This document shows positions 52,519-61,943 of a stretch of DNA of 64,000 nt, one piece after another (position 1 is the first letter of the stretch; each line of letters starts with the position of its first letter). The translations under genes and the position numbers were made by a program. The notes beneath the pieces were generated by a model. It was not told the DNA's origin, made no database searches, and saw only the letters and a program-made list of their open reading frames with translations. This DNA comes from Emticicia agri (GTDB lineage: Bacteria; Bacteroidota; Bacteroidia; Cytophagales; Spirosomataceae). The stretch lies in NCBI RefSeq assembly GCF_004168285.1, contig NZ_SEWF01000004.1, positions 1 to 64,000 on the forward strand. The letters are read 5' to 3'.

Positions 52519-53757
52519 TTAGGCATCTAATTCTCCGGCAATTACATTGAGGCTACTCATAATTGCGATGGCATCTGAAATGGCAACACCTTTACACATT
52601 TCAGGGTAAGCCTGATAATAAATAAAACAAGGACGACGGAAGTGTAAACGATACGGAGCACGACCACCATCGCTTACCAGATAAAAACCTAATTCGCCGT
52701 TGCCCCCTTCTACTGCATGATAGACCTCTCCTACGGGAGCATCAATTTCACCCATCACAATCTTGAAGTGATAGATAAGAGCTTCCATATTGCTATATAC
52801 TGCCTGTTTAGGCGGTAAATAGTAATGGTCTTCATTGGCATAGTACGGGCCTTCGGGCAGGTTTTCAATCGCCTGTTTAATGATTTTGATACTCTCCCAC
52901 ATTTCCTGGTTTCTCACCATGAAACGGTCATAAGTATCGCCATTGTGGCCAACCGGAATATCAAAGTCAAAATCTTCGTATGATGAGTAAGGCTCCATTA
53001 CACGCACATCGTAGTCAACACCTGCCGCACGTAGATTGGGGCCTGTAAAACCGTATTCCAAGGCACGTTCTGCCATAATAGGCCCTACATTTACTACTCT
53101 ATCGATAAATATTCTGTTTCTGTTGAAGAGTTTTTCAAATTCAGCCAAGGCTTTGGGCAGATCATGATAAACAGCCTGCTTGATTTTTTTGAGTGCAGTT
53201 GGTGATAAATCACGCTCCATACCCCCGATACGACCCATGTTCGTAGTCAGACGGGCACCGCACATCTCTTCGTAGATTTCGTATATTTTTTCTCTTTCCT
53301 GAAACAGGTACAGGAAGCCTGAATAAGCTCCTGTGTCCACACCGAGAATGGAGTTACAAATCAGGTGGTCAGCAATACGTGCCAGTTCCATCATAATTAC
53401 CCTGATATACTGCGCACGCTTAGGTACAGTTACGCCCAACAGTTTTTCTACGGTCATGTGCCAGCCCATATTGTTGATAGGCGACGAACAGTAGTTCATA
53501 CGGTCGGTAAGGGTAGTAATCTGATAGAAAGGACGACGTTCGGCGATTTTCTCAAAGGCACGGTGAATGTATCCGACAGTTTGTTCGCCTGACACGATTT
53601 TTTCGCCGTCCATTTTCAACACATTCTGGAAGATCCCATGTGTTGCGGGGTGAGTAGGCCCCAGATTAAGGGTAGTATATTCTGTGTCTTCAACAATAGG
53701 CCTGTTCAAGGCCAATGCATCAGTGGTGTTTTTAGGGATAATCAGTTCTTCTGCCAT
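52519..53757 (-). CDS. nuoD: NADH-quinone oxidoreductase subunit D
   Basis: A 412-residue, 49-kDa-type subunit lining the quinone site. It shows LNLGPTHPATHGIFQNVLKM, GYIHRAFEKIAERRPF, LLGVTVPKRAQYIR and a C-terminal ISDAIAIMSSLNVIAGELDA ending that matches the family. It is separate from nuoC (not fused). A repeat-filled 159-bp gap separates it from nuoC. Confidence 0.97.
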   Translation of the reverse strand: MAEELIIPKNTTDALALNRPIVEDTEYTTLNLGPTHPATHGIFQNVLKMDGEKIVSGEQTVGYIHRAFEKIAERRPFYQITTLTDRMNYCSSPINNMGWHMTVEKLLGVTVPKRAQYIRVIMMELARIADHLICNSILGVDTGAYSGFLYLFQEREKIYEIYEEMCGARLTTNMGRIGGMERDLSPTALKKIKQAVYHDLPKALAEFEKLFNRNRIFIDRVVNVGPIMAERALEYGFTGPNLRAAGVDYDVRVMEPYSSYEDFDFDIPVGHNGDTYDRFMVRNQEMWESIKIIKQAIENLPEGPYYANEDHYYLPPKQAVYSNMEALIYHFKIVMGEIDAPVGEVYHAVEGGNGELGFYLVSDGGRAPYRLHFRRPCFIYYQAYPEMCKGVAISDAIAIMSSLNVIAGELDA

Positions 53758-53868
53758 TGTGTACTATTTTCAATTAACCTCGAATAGTTTGGTATCGTTA
53801 TGCTAATTGTCAAATTTATTGCTAAGTATCGAATGATACATATTTTCCACTTTAACTCCATATAAAAG

Positions 53869-53913
53869 ACGGATTGACAATCCGTATTACGCTTCACGGA
53901 TTAGCAATCCGTG
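53869..53913. repeat. Two adjacent small hairpins between nuoD and nuoC
   Basis: ACGGATT-GAC-AATCCGT and CACGGATT-AGC-AATCCGTG are two short stem-loops 9 bp apart in tandem. A related hairpin GTCGGATT-GTACT-AATCCGAC occurs at 55299-55319 after nuoA. They appear to be small REP-like units. Confidence 0.8.
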
Positions 53914-53916
53914 ATA

Positions 53917-54417
53917 CTATCTTCCGAAAAGCGCGTCAATCTTGTCATTACGGGTGGCATCTTCCAGTGGATATTCTTTTCTCATCGGGAAGTAGTCCAT
54001 CTCTTCAATATTCAGAATGCGTTTCAGATTTGGATGACCGTCGAAGATAATACCATAAAAATCATAGGTTTCTCTTTCCAGCCAGTTGGCAGTGGCATAG
54101 AGCGTGGTAGCCGTTGGAATATGAATGTCATCAGCCGAAAGGAAAACCTTGATACGCACACGCTTATTGTTTTCCAGACTGTGCAAATGATAAATTACGC
54201 CAAATTCTTCGCCGGCATTATCGGGCAAGTGGATACCACAAATATCTGTAAGAAAACGGAAACGGAAAGTTTCGTGCTTATGAAGATATACCAGCAGATT
54301 GATGATGTTCTGACGATTGGTAGTAAAGGTAAGCAACTCATATGGTTCTTCGAAATTCTTAACATTCTCACCAAAATGAGCTAATATATCTTCTGCTATT
54401 TGTTGATTACTTAACAT
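53917..54417 (-). CDS. nuoC: NADH-quinone oxidoreductase subunit C
   Basis: A 166-residue, 30-kDa-type peripheral subunit. Family signature ERETYDFYGIIFDGHPNLKR is present, followed by MDYFPMRKEYPLE. It is a stand-alone NuoC. Octamer repeats fill the 113 bp to the upstream gene frame. Confidence 0.95.
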   Translation of the reverse strand: MLSNQQIAEDILAHFGENVKNFEEPYELLTFTTNRQNIINLLVYLHKHETFRFRFLTDICGIHLPDNAGEEFGVIYHLHSLENNKRVRIKVFLSADDIHIPTATTLYATANWLERETYDFYGIIFDGHPNLKRILNIEEMDYFPMRKEYPLEDATRNDKIDALFGR

Positions 54418-54433
54418 GGATTCTGTTTAGTGA

Positions 54434-54527
54434 TAGTTCTGTTGAGTGATTTAGCGATTTAGTGATTATTTTACTTACAATTTCAATCACTAAATCACCG
54501 CAGCGGCGGACCGCTCATTCACTAAAT
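54434..54527. repeat. Octamer-repeat element between nuoC and nuoB
   Basis: The left array (GTGATTTA, GCGATTTA, GTGATTAT) and right array (TCACTAAA, then GC-rich CCGCAGCGGCGGACCGCTC, then TCACTAAA-like) are in inverted orientation. GATTTAGTGATT and AATCACTAAATC form a 12-bp stem. The GC-rich piece resembles the tip at 5851-5861. Confidence 0.75.
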
Positions 54528-54530
54528 TTT

Positions 54531-55073
54531 TTACTGAATATTATATGATTCTAATAAAGCTGAATACTCAGGGGTGTTTCTTCTACGGAGCGATTCGTTT
54601 TTGGCTAATTCCTGAATCTGCATCAGTCCGTCAAGAATCTGCTCAGGACGTGGCGGACAGCCCGGCACATATACATCAACCGGAATAATGCGGTCGATAC
54701 CCTGTAATACAGAATAGGTATCAAAAATTCCACCACTTGAAGCGCACGCACCTACGGCTATTACCCAACGAGGCTCTGCCATTTGCAGATATACCTGTTT
54801 GACAACCGGACCCATTTTTTTGGCAATGGTGCCCATTACCATCAGCAGGTCGGCCTGACGAGGGGAGAAACTTGGTCTTTCTGAGCCAAAACGTGAGATG
54901 TCGTAGTGCGACCCCATGGTTGCCATAAACTCAATCCCACAACACGAAGTGGCAAATGGCAAAGGCCATAGCGAATAGCTACGTGCCATACCAATAACTT
55001 TATCTAATGAAGTAGCGAAGAAGCCTGCTCCTTCTAACCCTTCCGGTGCTTCCACCATTTTTACTGAACTCAT
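54531..55073 (-). CDS. nuoB: NADH-quinone oxidoreductase subunit B
   Basis: About 180 residues from ATG 55073 ([12 protein letters not shown]); the frame extends upstream but without family similarity. It carries the N2 4Fe-4S cluster, the last before quinone. The motifs [22 protein letters not shown] and [14 protein letters not shown] supply the ligands. Flanked on both sides by octamer-repeat DNA. Confidence 0.96.
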   Translation of the reverse strand: MSSVKMVEAPEGLEGAGFFATSLDKVIGMARSYSLWPLPFATSCCGIEFMATMGSHYDISRFGSERPSFSPRQADLLMVMGTIAKKMGPVVKQVYLQMAEPRWVIAVGACASSGGIFDTYSVLQGIDRIIPVDVYVPGCPPRPEQILDGLMQIQELAKNESLRRRNTPEYSALLESYNIQ

Positions 55074-55151
55074 ATGTGTTATCTGTACTTGTCTGAAAGA
55101 CCTAAAACTTTTTTTAAGCCTAAACAATTTTTAGAAATCTGTAAGAAATAT

Positions 55152-55286
55152 TGAGCGACCGTCGCTCGGTGATTGAGTGATTAGTGATTGAGTGATTAGA
55201 GTTTTTTAAGTCTCTTAACTTTGTAAATTAACTTGAAAAAACAAATCAGCGATAAATTATTTAATCACTAATTCACTCAATTCTCA
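55152..55286. repeat. Octamer-repeat element between nuoB and nuoA
   Basis: It begins with the hairpin GAGCGAC-C-GTCGCTC (55153-55167), then GGTGATTGAGTGATTAGTGA and further octamers to 55200. About 60 bp of AT-rich DNA precede the inverted array TAATCACTAATTCACTCAA (to 55281). Confidence 0.75.
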
Positions 55287-55298
55287 TAAAACAAAATT

Positions 55299-55319
55299 GT
55301 CGGATTGTACTAATCCGAC
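55299..55319. repeat. Small hairpin after nuoA
   Basis: GTCGGATT-GTACT-AATCCGAC, 8-bp perfect stem, 7 bp past the nuoA stop. It resembles the two hairpins at 53869-53913. No T run on the minus side, so termination is unlikely. Confidence 0.65.
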
Positions 55320-55325
55320 GGATGC

Positions 55326-55700
55326 TTATTCCTTTTCCCAGCTTAGTACACCTTTCTTAATGATGTAGTAAAAGCCGGACATCAGCAATGCCAGGAAGAC
55401 TATCATTTCAACAAAACCAAACCATCCCAATTTCATAAAGTTTACTGCCCACGGATACATAAAGATAATCTCTACATCAAAAAGCACAAACAAAATAGCT
55501 ATCAGAAAGTATTTGATCGAAATCGGTGTTCTGGCGTCTCCCTGCGCCTCAATACCACACTCAAAAGGGTCATCTTTTTTTACACTGTGTCTTTTAGGCC
55601 CGATTGAATGGGTAACAATCATTGTAAAGATGATAAAACCAATAGCAGCGATTAACTGCACCAGAATCGGGAGAAAATCAGAAGGCAAGTATTCTTTCAT
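55326..55700 (-). CDS. nuoA: NADH-quinone oxidoreductase subunit A
   Basis: 124 residues from ATG 55700 (MKEYLPSDFLPILVQ). A longer frame exists upstream but is not family-like. Three membrane helices and the conserved loop KKDDPFECGIEAQGDAR are present; the Cys in that loop is the one seen in quinone-site studies of complex I. It is the first gene of the cluster. Confidence 0.94.
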   Translation of the reverse strand: MKEYLPSDFLPILVQLIAAIGFIIFTMIVTHSIGPKRHSVKKDDPFECGIEAQGDARTPISIKYFLIAILFVLFDVEIIFMYPWAVNFMKLGWFGFVEMIVFLALLMSGFYYIIKKGVLSWEKE

Positions 55701-55832
55701 AATAACTGTAATAGTAATCAGCAACAGAGAGTTTTCAGGCATTTATTCCCTCTATTACTAACAATAAAATGCTTCGTTTAGTTGCAAATAAATTGCGTGT
55801 CAAAATTACTAAGTAAAGTTTAGAAACAAAAT

Positions 55833-55856
55833 AAAAAAGGGTTGAATATTCAACCC
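55833..55856 (-). terminator. Terminator of the first SASA esterase gene
   Basis: GGGTTGAATATTCAACCC (55839-55856) is an 18-bp perfect palindrome. On the minus strand it follows the stop by 2 bp and is followed by TTTTTTAT. Confidence 0.88.
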
Positions 55857-55858
55857 AT

Positions 55859-58807
55859 TCAGAATTTTATGAAAAGTTTTTGTGTTGCTCTAAATTCCCC
55901 GCTTGTAAGCCGGATGATATACATACCGGGTTCAAGCGACTTGAGATTCAATTCCCGTTTCTCTTTGAGTTCGGCCAGTGTACCCGAAAAAACATTGGCA
56001 CCACGCATATTAAATACATCTATTCTGGCATTCGGATTATCGCCAAAAGTCTCTATGGTAAATAATCCAGTTGGGTTCGGATTCGGATATACCCGCAATC
56101 CATTGTCATTTTCAGGAATCAGGAAGTTGAGTAACTGTGAGAATGGGGAGAAACAAACCAGAGAACCATTATTGGTATTATTGTATCTTAAAGCGGTTCG
56201 CACCGCAAAATTACCTTGACGTGGCACTTTCAGAATAGCGGTTGTATCAGTTAGTGCCGTTTCATCTAATTTCCAGTTAAAGAAATGACCGGGAATGGTG
56301 GTAGCCGGAACTGCCACTACCTGATAAGCCCCATCTTTTTCTAAAGTGGGTGCAGGTGGCGTATCTTTTACAAATACCTGAAAAGACACAGGGTCAGATT
56401 CACAGTTTTTATCGTCTCTTATTTTAAGTGTATAATTACCAGCCTGTTGCACAACAATGTCTTTTGAGGTAGCACCTGTACTCCAGGCATAACTCACGGC
56501 ATTGCTCCCGTTAAGCGTTACACTAAGCCCATCGCAGATAGTGTTGATATTATCAATAGTTGAAATAGAAACCGATGGCGGTGGGATGAAACTGAGACTG
56601 ATGGAATCGGCGGTCGATTCACAACCGTTGACATCTCTGACTCTTAAAGTATATAAACCCGGATTGGCAATAGTTACCGCTTTAGAGGCAGCTCCGGTGC
56701 TCCACATATACACAAAGTTCTCGTTAGACGCTGCTTCAAGGTTTACTACATTACCGGGACAGAACTGCTCTAATCCGGTGGCGGCTATTTCAACAGTAGG
56801 TAATGGATTAACCGTTACACGCTGGGAAACCGGAAGAGAAAAACAGCCAAAACCGTCTTTTACTGTCAAAGAATACTCTCCGCTTTGATTAATATTGTTC
56901 GATTTAGTGCTGATTCCGTTGCTCCAGAAATAACCACTAAAATCGTCATTTGCTCTCAGGTTCACGCTCTTGCCCAGACAAAAAACAGTAGGTCCATCAG
57001 GTACTATACTGGTAACCGGACGGTTCCGAAGGGCTATATCTATAAAACTCGTAGATTCACAGCCATTCTGGTCTCTCAGTTTCAAGCTATAAGTTCCGGC
57101 ATTTCTTACAACAATTTTTTGTCCGTTCGAGCTTGTACTCCATTCATAACTGATTTTATCATCAAAATTGTTTGTTACCAGAGATACACTATCGTCAGGA
57201 CAGATAGGTAAATCTTTGGTAGCAATAATGCTATTACGGGGTAAAGGATTCACATTGACATTGACCGCACTTGAGACCGACGGACAACCATTCAGGCTGT
57301 AATTGGTAAGCACAAAAGAGCCGGAGGTTCGGGCAACAATGGTCTGCCCTCGCTCACCATTGTTCCAGACATTGCCACCTGTTTCGCTCGAAGATAACAC
57401 CACACTTCCACCATCGCAGAAAGTGGTAGGTCCGCTTATATTAATAGAAGGATTAACTATCGGGTTGTTGGGTGAGATTGGAATAGGCTGTGAATACAAC
57501 GTATTACCTGACCAATCAGTAGTTCTGACTGTATAGCTACCATTATTTACAGTAATTGAACGGTCTGTACTGCTATTACTCCAGTTAAAACTTCTGTAAT
57601 CGCCATTTACCTGTATAGTAAATTTGTTATTTGGATTGGCCGGATTACAAGAAAGGCTGACATTTACCAATCCCCTCGACTCTAATGGTTGAGAGCTTGA
57701 AAAAAAGCCATCGTTTAAAGCAGCATCCCAGTATTCAGCCGCCCGGTTTAAGCCTTCATTATGAAAGTGAACCCCATCAGCCCTGAAATTAGCCCCTACT
57801 ATTTCATCGGTATTGGGCCCTCTGAAAACATTATGCACATTATCAATCGTAATATTCTGCCCATCAATTACATTCTGATGTGGTTGAGGATTTCGTGAAG
57901 AACGGGCAACTACCCATGCCAGATCTCCTTTGCCTGAGTCGTTACGGGTTTGTTCGATTACTATTTTCAGGTTATTGAAATACGCATTAGAAGAGGTATT
58001 ATCGTCGCTTTCGCCCTGTTGCCAGAGTACGGCTCTCACACCTGTACGGGTTACATAGTGTTGCAAAGCTGCTTTTAAGGCCCTGTAAGGCATACCCGGC
58101 ACTGCAATAAAAGAGGGTAATTCTTTCCGTAAATCTTCTCCGTTTGATGAACGCTGCCAGGCACTAACGCCGATGCCCCCTAATGCTGCCCCATAAAACA
58201 ATACCGGAACATTGTATCTTTGCGCCAGTTTATCGCCTAAACGCCCCCAGAACCACGGAACATAATTATAAGGTGCAATACTGGAGAAGTTGCCCATATG
58301 CGAAAACTGGAAAGGCAACTGGTTTTCGTTGAGTGCGGCATTATAATAATTAATGGTAGAAACACGGTCATCATTGGCACCAATGGCACCCCCTGCATAG
58401 CTGGGATCGCCTTGTGCATTAGATTGCCCGGCCACAATAAATACCTCGCCAACCCCCACTCTTTCAAGCACACTTGAGGTTACCACCTGCCCGTTCAACA
58501 CTCCTCTTACTTCGATATTATACCAGCCACCACTTAAATGAAGAAAGCCATTGAAGATACCAGTAGTCAGGAAATCCTGAATGGTAGTCCAGCCGACTTC
58601 ATTGCCCTGGCCAGGGTATACCGGAAATGCTCGGGCGTCAATACGGTCTAATTGCTGAAAATAACTGCCAGTGATATTTACATTAGCATGGTTATCATTA
58701 TTTCGCTGAAAAACCATTCGCGAAACAGGGAAGGTAATTTGTATCTGTGAGTATGTATTGAAAGCAATAATACTCAACACCATTACCAACCATTTTTTTG
58801 TACGCAT
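55859..58807 (-). CDS. Secreted SASA-type esterase with Ig-like repeats and T9SS sorting domain
   Basis: 982 residues from ATG 58807 (MRTKKWLVMVLSIIAFN, a signal peptide). The N-terminal catalytic region resembles sialate O-acetylesterase (SASA) enzymes: nucleophile S129 in AGQSNAQG, WQQGESDD and the acid/base pair in RADGVHFHNEG. About five Ig-like repeats of 75-80 residues follow (each with a GP..FC..S.V.L opening and a WS.G core). The last about 90 residues are a T9SS type A sorting domain (RVYPNPNPTGLFTIE, then LKSLEPGMYIIRLTSG). It should be exported and attached to the surface, removing acyl groups from polysaccharides. The upstream paralogue is 114 bp away. Confidence 0.88.
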   Translation of the reverse strand: MRTKKWLVMVLSIIAFNTYSQIQITFPVSRMVFQRNNDNHANVNITGSYFQQLDRIDARAFPVYPGQGNEVGWTTIQDFLTTGIFNGFLHLSGGWYNIEVRGVLNGQVVTSSVLERVGVGEVFIVAGQSNAQGDPSYAGGAIGANDDRVSTINYYNAALNENQLPFQFSHMGNFSSIAPYNYVPWFWGRLGDKLAQRYNVPVLFYGAALGGIGVSAWQRSSNGEDLRKELPSFIAVPGMPYRALKAALQHYVTRTGVRAVLWQQGESDDNTSSNAYFNNLKIVIEQTRNDSGKGDLAWVVARSSRNPQPHQNVIDGQNITIDNVHNVFRGPNTDEIVGANFRADGVHFHNEGLNRAAEYWDAALNDGFFSSSQPLESRGLVNVSLSCNPANPNNKFTIQVNGDYRSFNWSNSSTDRSITVNNGSYTVRTTDWSGNTLYSQPIPISPNNPIVNPSINISGPTTFCDGGSVVLSSSETGGNVWNNGERGQTIVARTSGSFVLTNYSLNGCPSVSSAVNVNVNPLPRNSIIATKDLPICPDDSVSLVTNNFDDKISYEWSTSSNGQKIVVRNAGTYSLKLRDQNGCESTSFIDIALRNRPVTSIVPDGPTVFCLGKSVNLRANDDFSGYFWSNGISTKSNNINQSGEYSLTVKDGFGCFSLPVSQRVTVNPLPTVEIAATGLEQFCPGNVVNLEAASNENFVYMWSTGAASKAVTIANPGLYTLRVRDVNGCESTADSISLSFIPPPSVSISTIDNINTICDGLSVTLNGSNAVSYAWSTGATSKDIVVQQAGNYTLKIRDDKNCESDPVSFQVFVKDTPPAPTLEKDGAYQVVAVPATTIPGHFFNWKLDETALTDTTAILKVPRQGNFAVRTALRYNNTNNGSLVCFSPFSQLLNFLIPENDNGLRVYPNPNPTGLFTIETFGDNPNARIDVFNMRGANVFSGTLAELKEKRELNLKSLEPGMYIIRLTSGEFRATQKLFIKF

Positions 58808-58920
58808 ACTTACCGAGGTTAAAATTATTGCATGGAGAAACAAATTTACAAATGCCCTCAATCATTAACAACAAGGTAAGGCTGATAATAGTATGAAAAT
58901 TTTATTTAATGGCAAGAAAA

Positions 58921-61638
58921 TTATTTTTGTTCAACAAAAACCCGTTTAAGTACATGATAATCTTTGTTACGCAAAGTAACAATGTATTTACCCATCGGTA
59001 GGTTTTGTAGCTTCAGCGTTTTCCTCGAATCAAACTTATAAACAGTATATTCTCTCACAATTGCCCCCTTCATATCGTAGAAAGTTATCTGTACCTCTTC
59101 AAGGTCTTCAAGGGTTTCAATATTCACCTCGTCATCTATAGCCGGATTAGGAAATATTCTGGCACCGTTGTCTGATGGGTCAATCACGAAAATGTGTGGC
59201 TCTGAAAGTTTTGAATAGCACCTGATTGAATTGCCATCTTTCAATACATAGTAAATAGAACCTCTGAGCGTATAGGTTCCGGCCTCTTTGGCTTTAATAA
59301 TGGCCTCTTCTTTAGGTATTTTCACACCTTCTTTATACCACTCAAATTTTGAGTCGAATATCCCGGTGGTTACGGCTTCAAGGGTATAAGGGCCTGACTG
59401 CAAAATAGTAAGACCAATCGGATTATCTTTTACATCAACACTTACTTCGTCAGAAACAGGTGAGATACATCCATTCTGATCCCGAATCTTTACTGAAAAT
59501 ACACCTGACAACCCTACATTGAAGCTCTGCGATGTGCGGTTGTTATTCCAGATATATCCTGTACTTTGGGTAGCCGATAAGGTAACACTATCGCCCAGAC
59601 AGAAGATAGTCGGGCCGCTTGGTGTAATGGTCGGTTTTGCAGGAATCGGATTTACTTTAATGGTAATTGAATTGGATATTTCCTGACAACCAAACTGATT
59701 GGTAGCCGTTACAAAGAAATCACCACTATTAGTGATTCTCAACCGAGGGTCGGTTTGTCCGGTGTTCCACACAATTTCACTGGTTACATCAGAGGCGATA
59801 TGTACACTGGTATCAGCACAGAAAACTATCGGTCCGTCGGCTGTTACTCTTGGTTTCTGAGGCTTAGGATTCACCGTTACTATTACTTTCTCTGAGGTAC
59901 TCTCACAACCAAACTCATTTTTTACTTTCAGAAAAAATTCTCCTGTCCGGTCAACCGTAATGCTCTGGTTGCTTTGTCCGGTATTCCATAAGTTGCCTGA
60001 CTGATTGGTAGAGCGGAGATTTACTGATTTATCCTGACAAAAAACAGTAGGGCCTTCGGCCACAATTTTGGCCTCCGGATTGGGATAAACTGTTACATTA
60101 ACCCCATTAGAGGTATTGAAACACCCTAAATAATTATGCTTGTTTACTGCATAATAACCAGGCTGAGAAACTACAATTGATTTTCCGCCCTCGCCTGTGC
60201 TCCATGATATTTCCTGGTCGGTAGAAGAGGTTAGCCGAACGCTTCCACCCTGACAAAAATCGGTGGCACTTTCGGCAGTCAGAAAAGGTTTTTCGGGTAT
60301 TACCTCACCTGTATAGTTCACGCCTGCGGTATAATACACATTTCCAAGATAATCAATGGCTTTCCCTCTTAAAAACCCGTTTTTTATCTGAATAATTGAA
60401 CTGCTGTTTAAATCTCCAAAACCATTTGTCCAGCGATACTCTTTAAAGCCCTCAGGCATAAAAACTGACAAAGGCGCACCTGCGTTATCAGGGCTGCAAT
60501 ACATCTGAAAAGATAAGGGAGTAGAGGCCGGAATCGGGTTAGACCTGATAAAGAAATCCTGATTGAGTTTATCGCTCCAGGCTTCAGCTAATTGAATTAA
60601 ACTGAAACTTTCAAAATGTACCCCATCTGAACGATGCAGAATATCATCGGTATCGGGGCCATTAAATACATTGGGATATTCTCTGATAACGGCTCTTTGA
60701 GCTTCAACAATTGTCTGAGAAGTGCCTCTGCGAGTGCGTGAAACTTTACTTACCATCCAGCTTATATCTCGCCCACTATCGTTTCTGCTTCTTTGAATTA
60801 CATACTGCAAGGCATTTTTATACACATCAAAGCTGGTTCCTTTGTCATTATCGGTTTCGCCCTGATGCCATAAAATAGCCCGTACCCCAAACATATTGGA
60901 ATAATGGTGCATCGATTTCCTGATGTTTTCGAACGGATAGCCCGGCCTTGCATAATTGCCTGAATAAAAATCCCGGCCACTTTCGCCATCTGCGCTTTTA
61001 CTCCATTCTTCTACGCCAAGCGCCTCAAAAGCCGCATTAAAAAACATGATGGGCACATCTAACTTTGCAGCCAGTAAATCACCTAATTTGCCCCAACACC
61101 AGGAACCATTCCCTAATGGAGCCAGTTTAATATTTTCGTCAAGATGCCCCACTACCGGAAAAGGGACGTCGTTAATCTGACCAAAAGAGTAGAAATTTGT
61201 AATGACATTTACTCTGTCGTCAAGTGCCGGAGGATTACCCCGGCCTTCGTAGCCCTGGGCATTAGACTGGCCGGCAATAAGAAACACTTCGCCTAACCCC
61301 ACTTTCTCTAAAGAAACTGTTTGAATTATATTATTATCACGAATGGCTCTTACCTCTAACTTGTACCAACCTCCGGTTACATAAATACCACCGGAGAAAC
61401 TGCCAAAATTCGGATTAACAGCAATGGGTATCCAGTCAACAGATGAGCCGCCTTTGATTGAGATCAGCCGCGCATCTACTCTGTCAACTCTTGTCTGGAA
61501 AGTTCCGGCAATAGGAATAACACCGCCGCCCGAGTTATTTCGCTGAAAAACAGCACGATTCATCGGGAAAGTAATCATGAGCTGTGCAAAAACACTTGAA
61601 TTTGCCAAGAGGAATAAGCCCACAAGTATTTTCTTCAT
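58921..61638 (-). CDS. Secreted SASA-type esterase, tandem paralogue
   Basis: 905 residues from ATG 61638 (MKKILVGLFLLANSSVFAQ, a signal peptide). It has the same layout as its neighbour: S125 in AGQSNAQG, WHQGETDND, HRSDGVHFES, then four Ig-like repeats (one fewer) with cysteine-containing openings such as GPTVFCQDKSVNL. A T9SS sorting domain ends it (RIFPNPAIDDEVNIE, LQNLPMGKYIVTLR). The two proteins share the opening MITFPMNRAVFQRNN-like segment. This is a tandem duplication with clear divergence. It is likely transcribed before the other; the gap between them has no terminator. Confidence 0.88.
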   Translation of the reverse strand: MKKILVGLFLLANSSVFAQLMITFPMNRAVFQRNNSGGGVIPIAGTFQTRVDRVDARLISIKGGSSVDWIPIAVNPNFGSFSGGIYVTGGWYKLEVRAIRDNNIIQTVSLEKVGLGEVFLIAGQSNAQGYEGRGNPPALDDRVNVITNFYSFGQINDVPFPVVGHLDENIKLAPLGNGSWCWGKLGDLLAAKLDVPIMFFNAAFEALGVEEWSKSADGESGRDFYSGNYARPGYPFENIRKSMHHYSNMFGVRAILWHQGETDNDKGTSFDVYKNALQYVIQRSRNDSGRDISWMVSKVSRTRRGTSQTIVEAQRAVIREYPNVFNGPDTDDILHRSDGVHFESFSLIQLAEAWSDKLNQDFFIRSNPIPASTPLSFQMYCSPDNAGAPLSVFMPEGFKEYRWTNGFGDLNSSSIIQIKNGFLRGKAIDYLGNVYYTAGVNYTGEVIPEKPFLTAESATDFCQGGSVRLTSSTDQEISWSTGEGGKSIVVSQPGYYAVNKHNYLGCFNTSNGVNVTVYPNPEAKIVAEGPTVFCQDKSVNLRSTNQSGNLWNTGQSNQSITVDRTGEFFLKVKNEFGCESTSEKVIVTVNPKPQKPRVTADGPIVFCADTSVHIASDVTSEIVWNTGQTDPRLRITNSGDFFVTATNQFGCQEISNSITIKVNPIPAKPTITPSGPTIFCLGDSVTLSATQSTGYIWNNNRTSQSFNVGLSGVFSVKIRDQNGCISPVSDEVSVDVKDNPIGLTILQSGPYTLEAVTTGIFDSKFEWYKEGVKIPKEEAIIKAKEAGTYTLRGSIYYVLKDGNSIRCYSKLSEPHIFVIDPSDNGARIFPNPAIDDEVNIETLEDLEEVQITFYDMKGAIVREYTVYKFDSRKTLKLQNLPMGKYIVTLRNKDYHVLKRVFVEQK

Positions 61639-61943
61639 GGTCTTAGTTAAATAGTAAAGGTTCACTCAATCAATAGTTAGTGTTGTGGAATAAAATATAC
61701 TTTTCCATTTTTGCTTATTTATCAGTCACATCGTACTACAAATAAATCAATAACATATATATCCATTACACATACGCATAATGGCAAGGCATATCCGGCA
61801 TGGAATGCGCTATCTTTAGTTATTCCGAAATTAATTATTTTAATTCACGCTTCAGATTAAATTTTATTAATCTGTCATTGAAGGAAAATTTCTGCTAATA
61901 GCCTTTTGCTATTAAACTCCTTTGCCCCTGATAATGTTATTTA
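61639..61943. other. Intergenic region between obgE and the esterases
   Basis: About 305 bp without an ORF. A weak hairpin AATAGC-CTTTT-GCTATT (61897-61913) follows obgE on the minus strand, and an isolated octamer-like CACTCAATCAATAG lies at about 61663. Otherwise nothing assignable. Confidence 0.6.
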
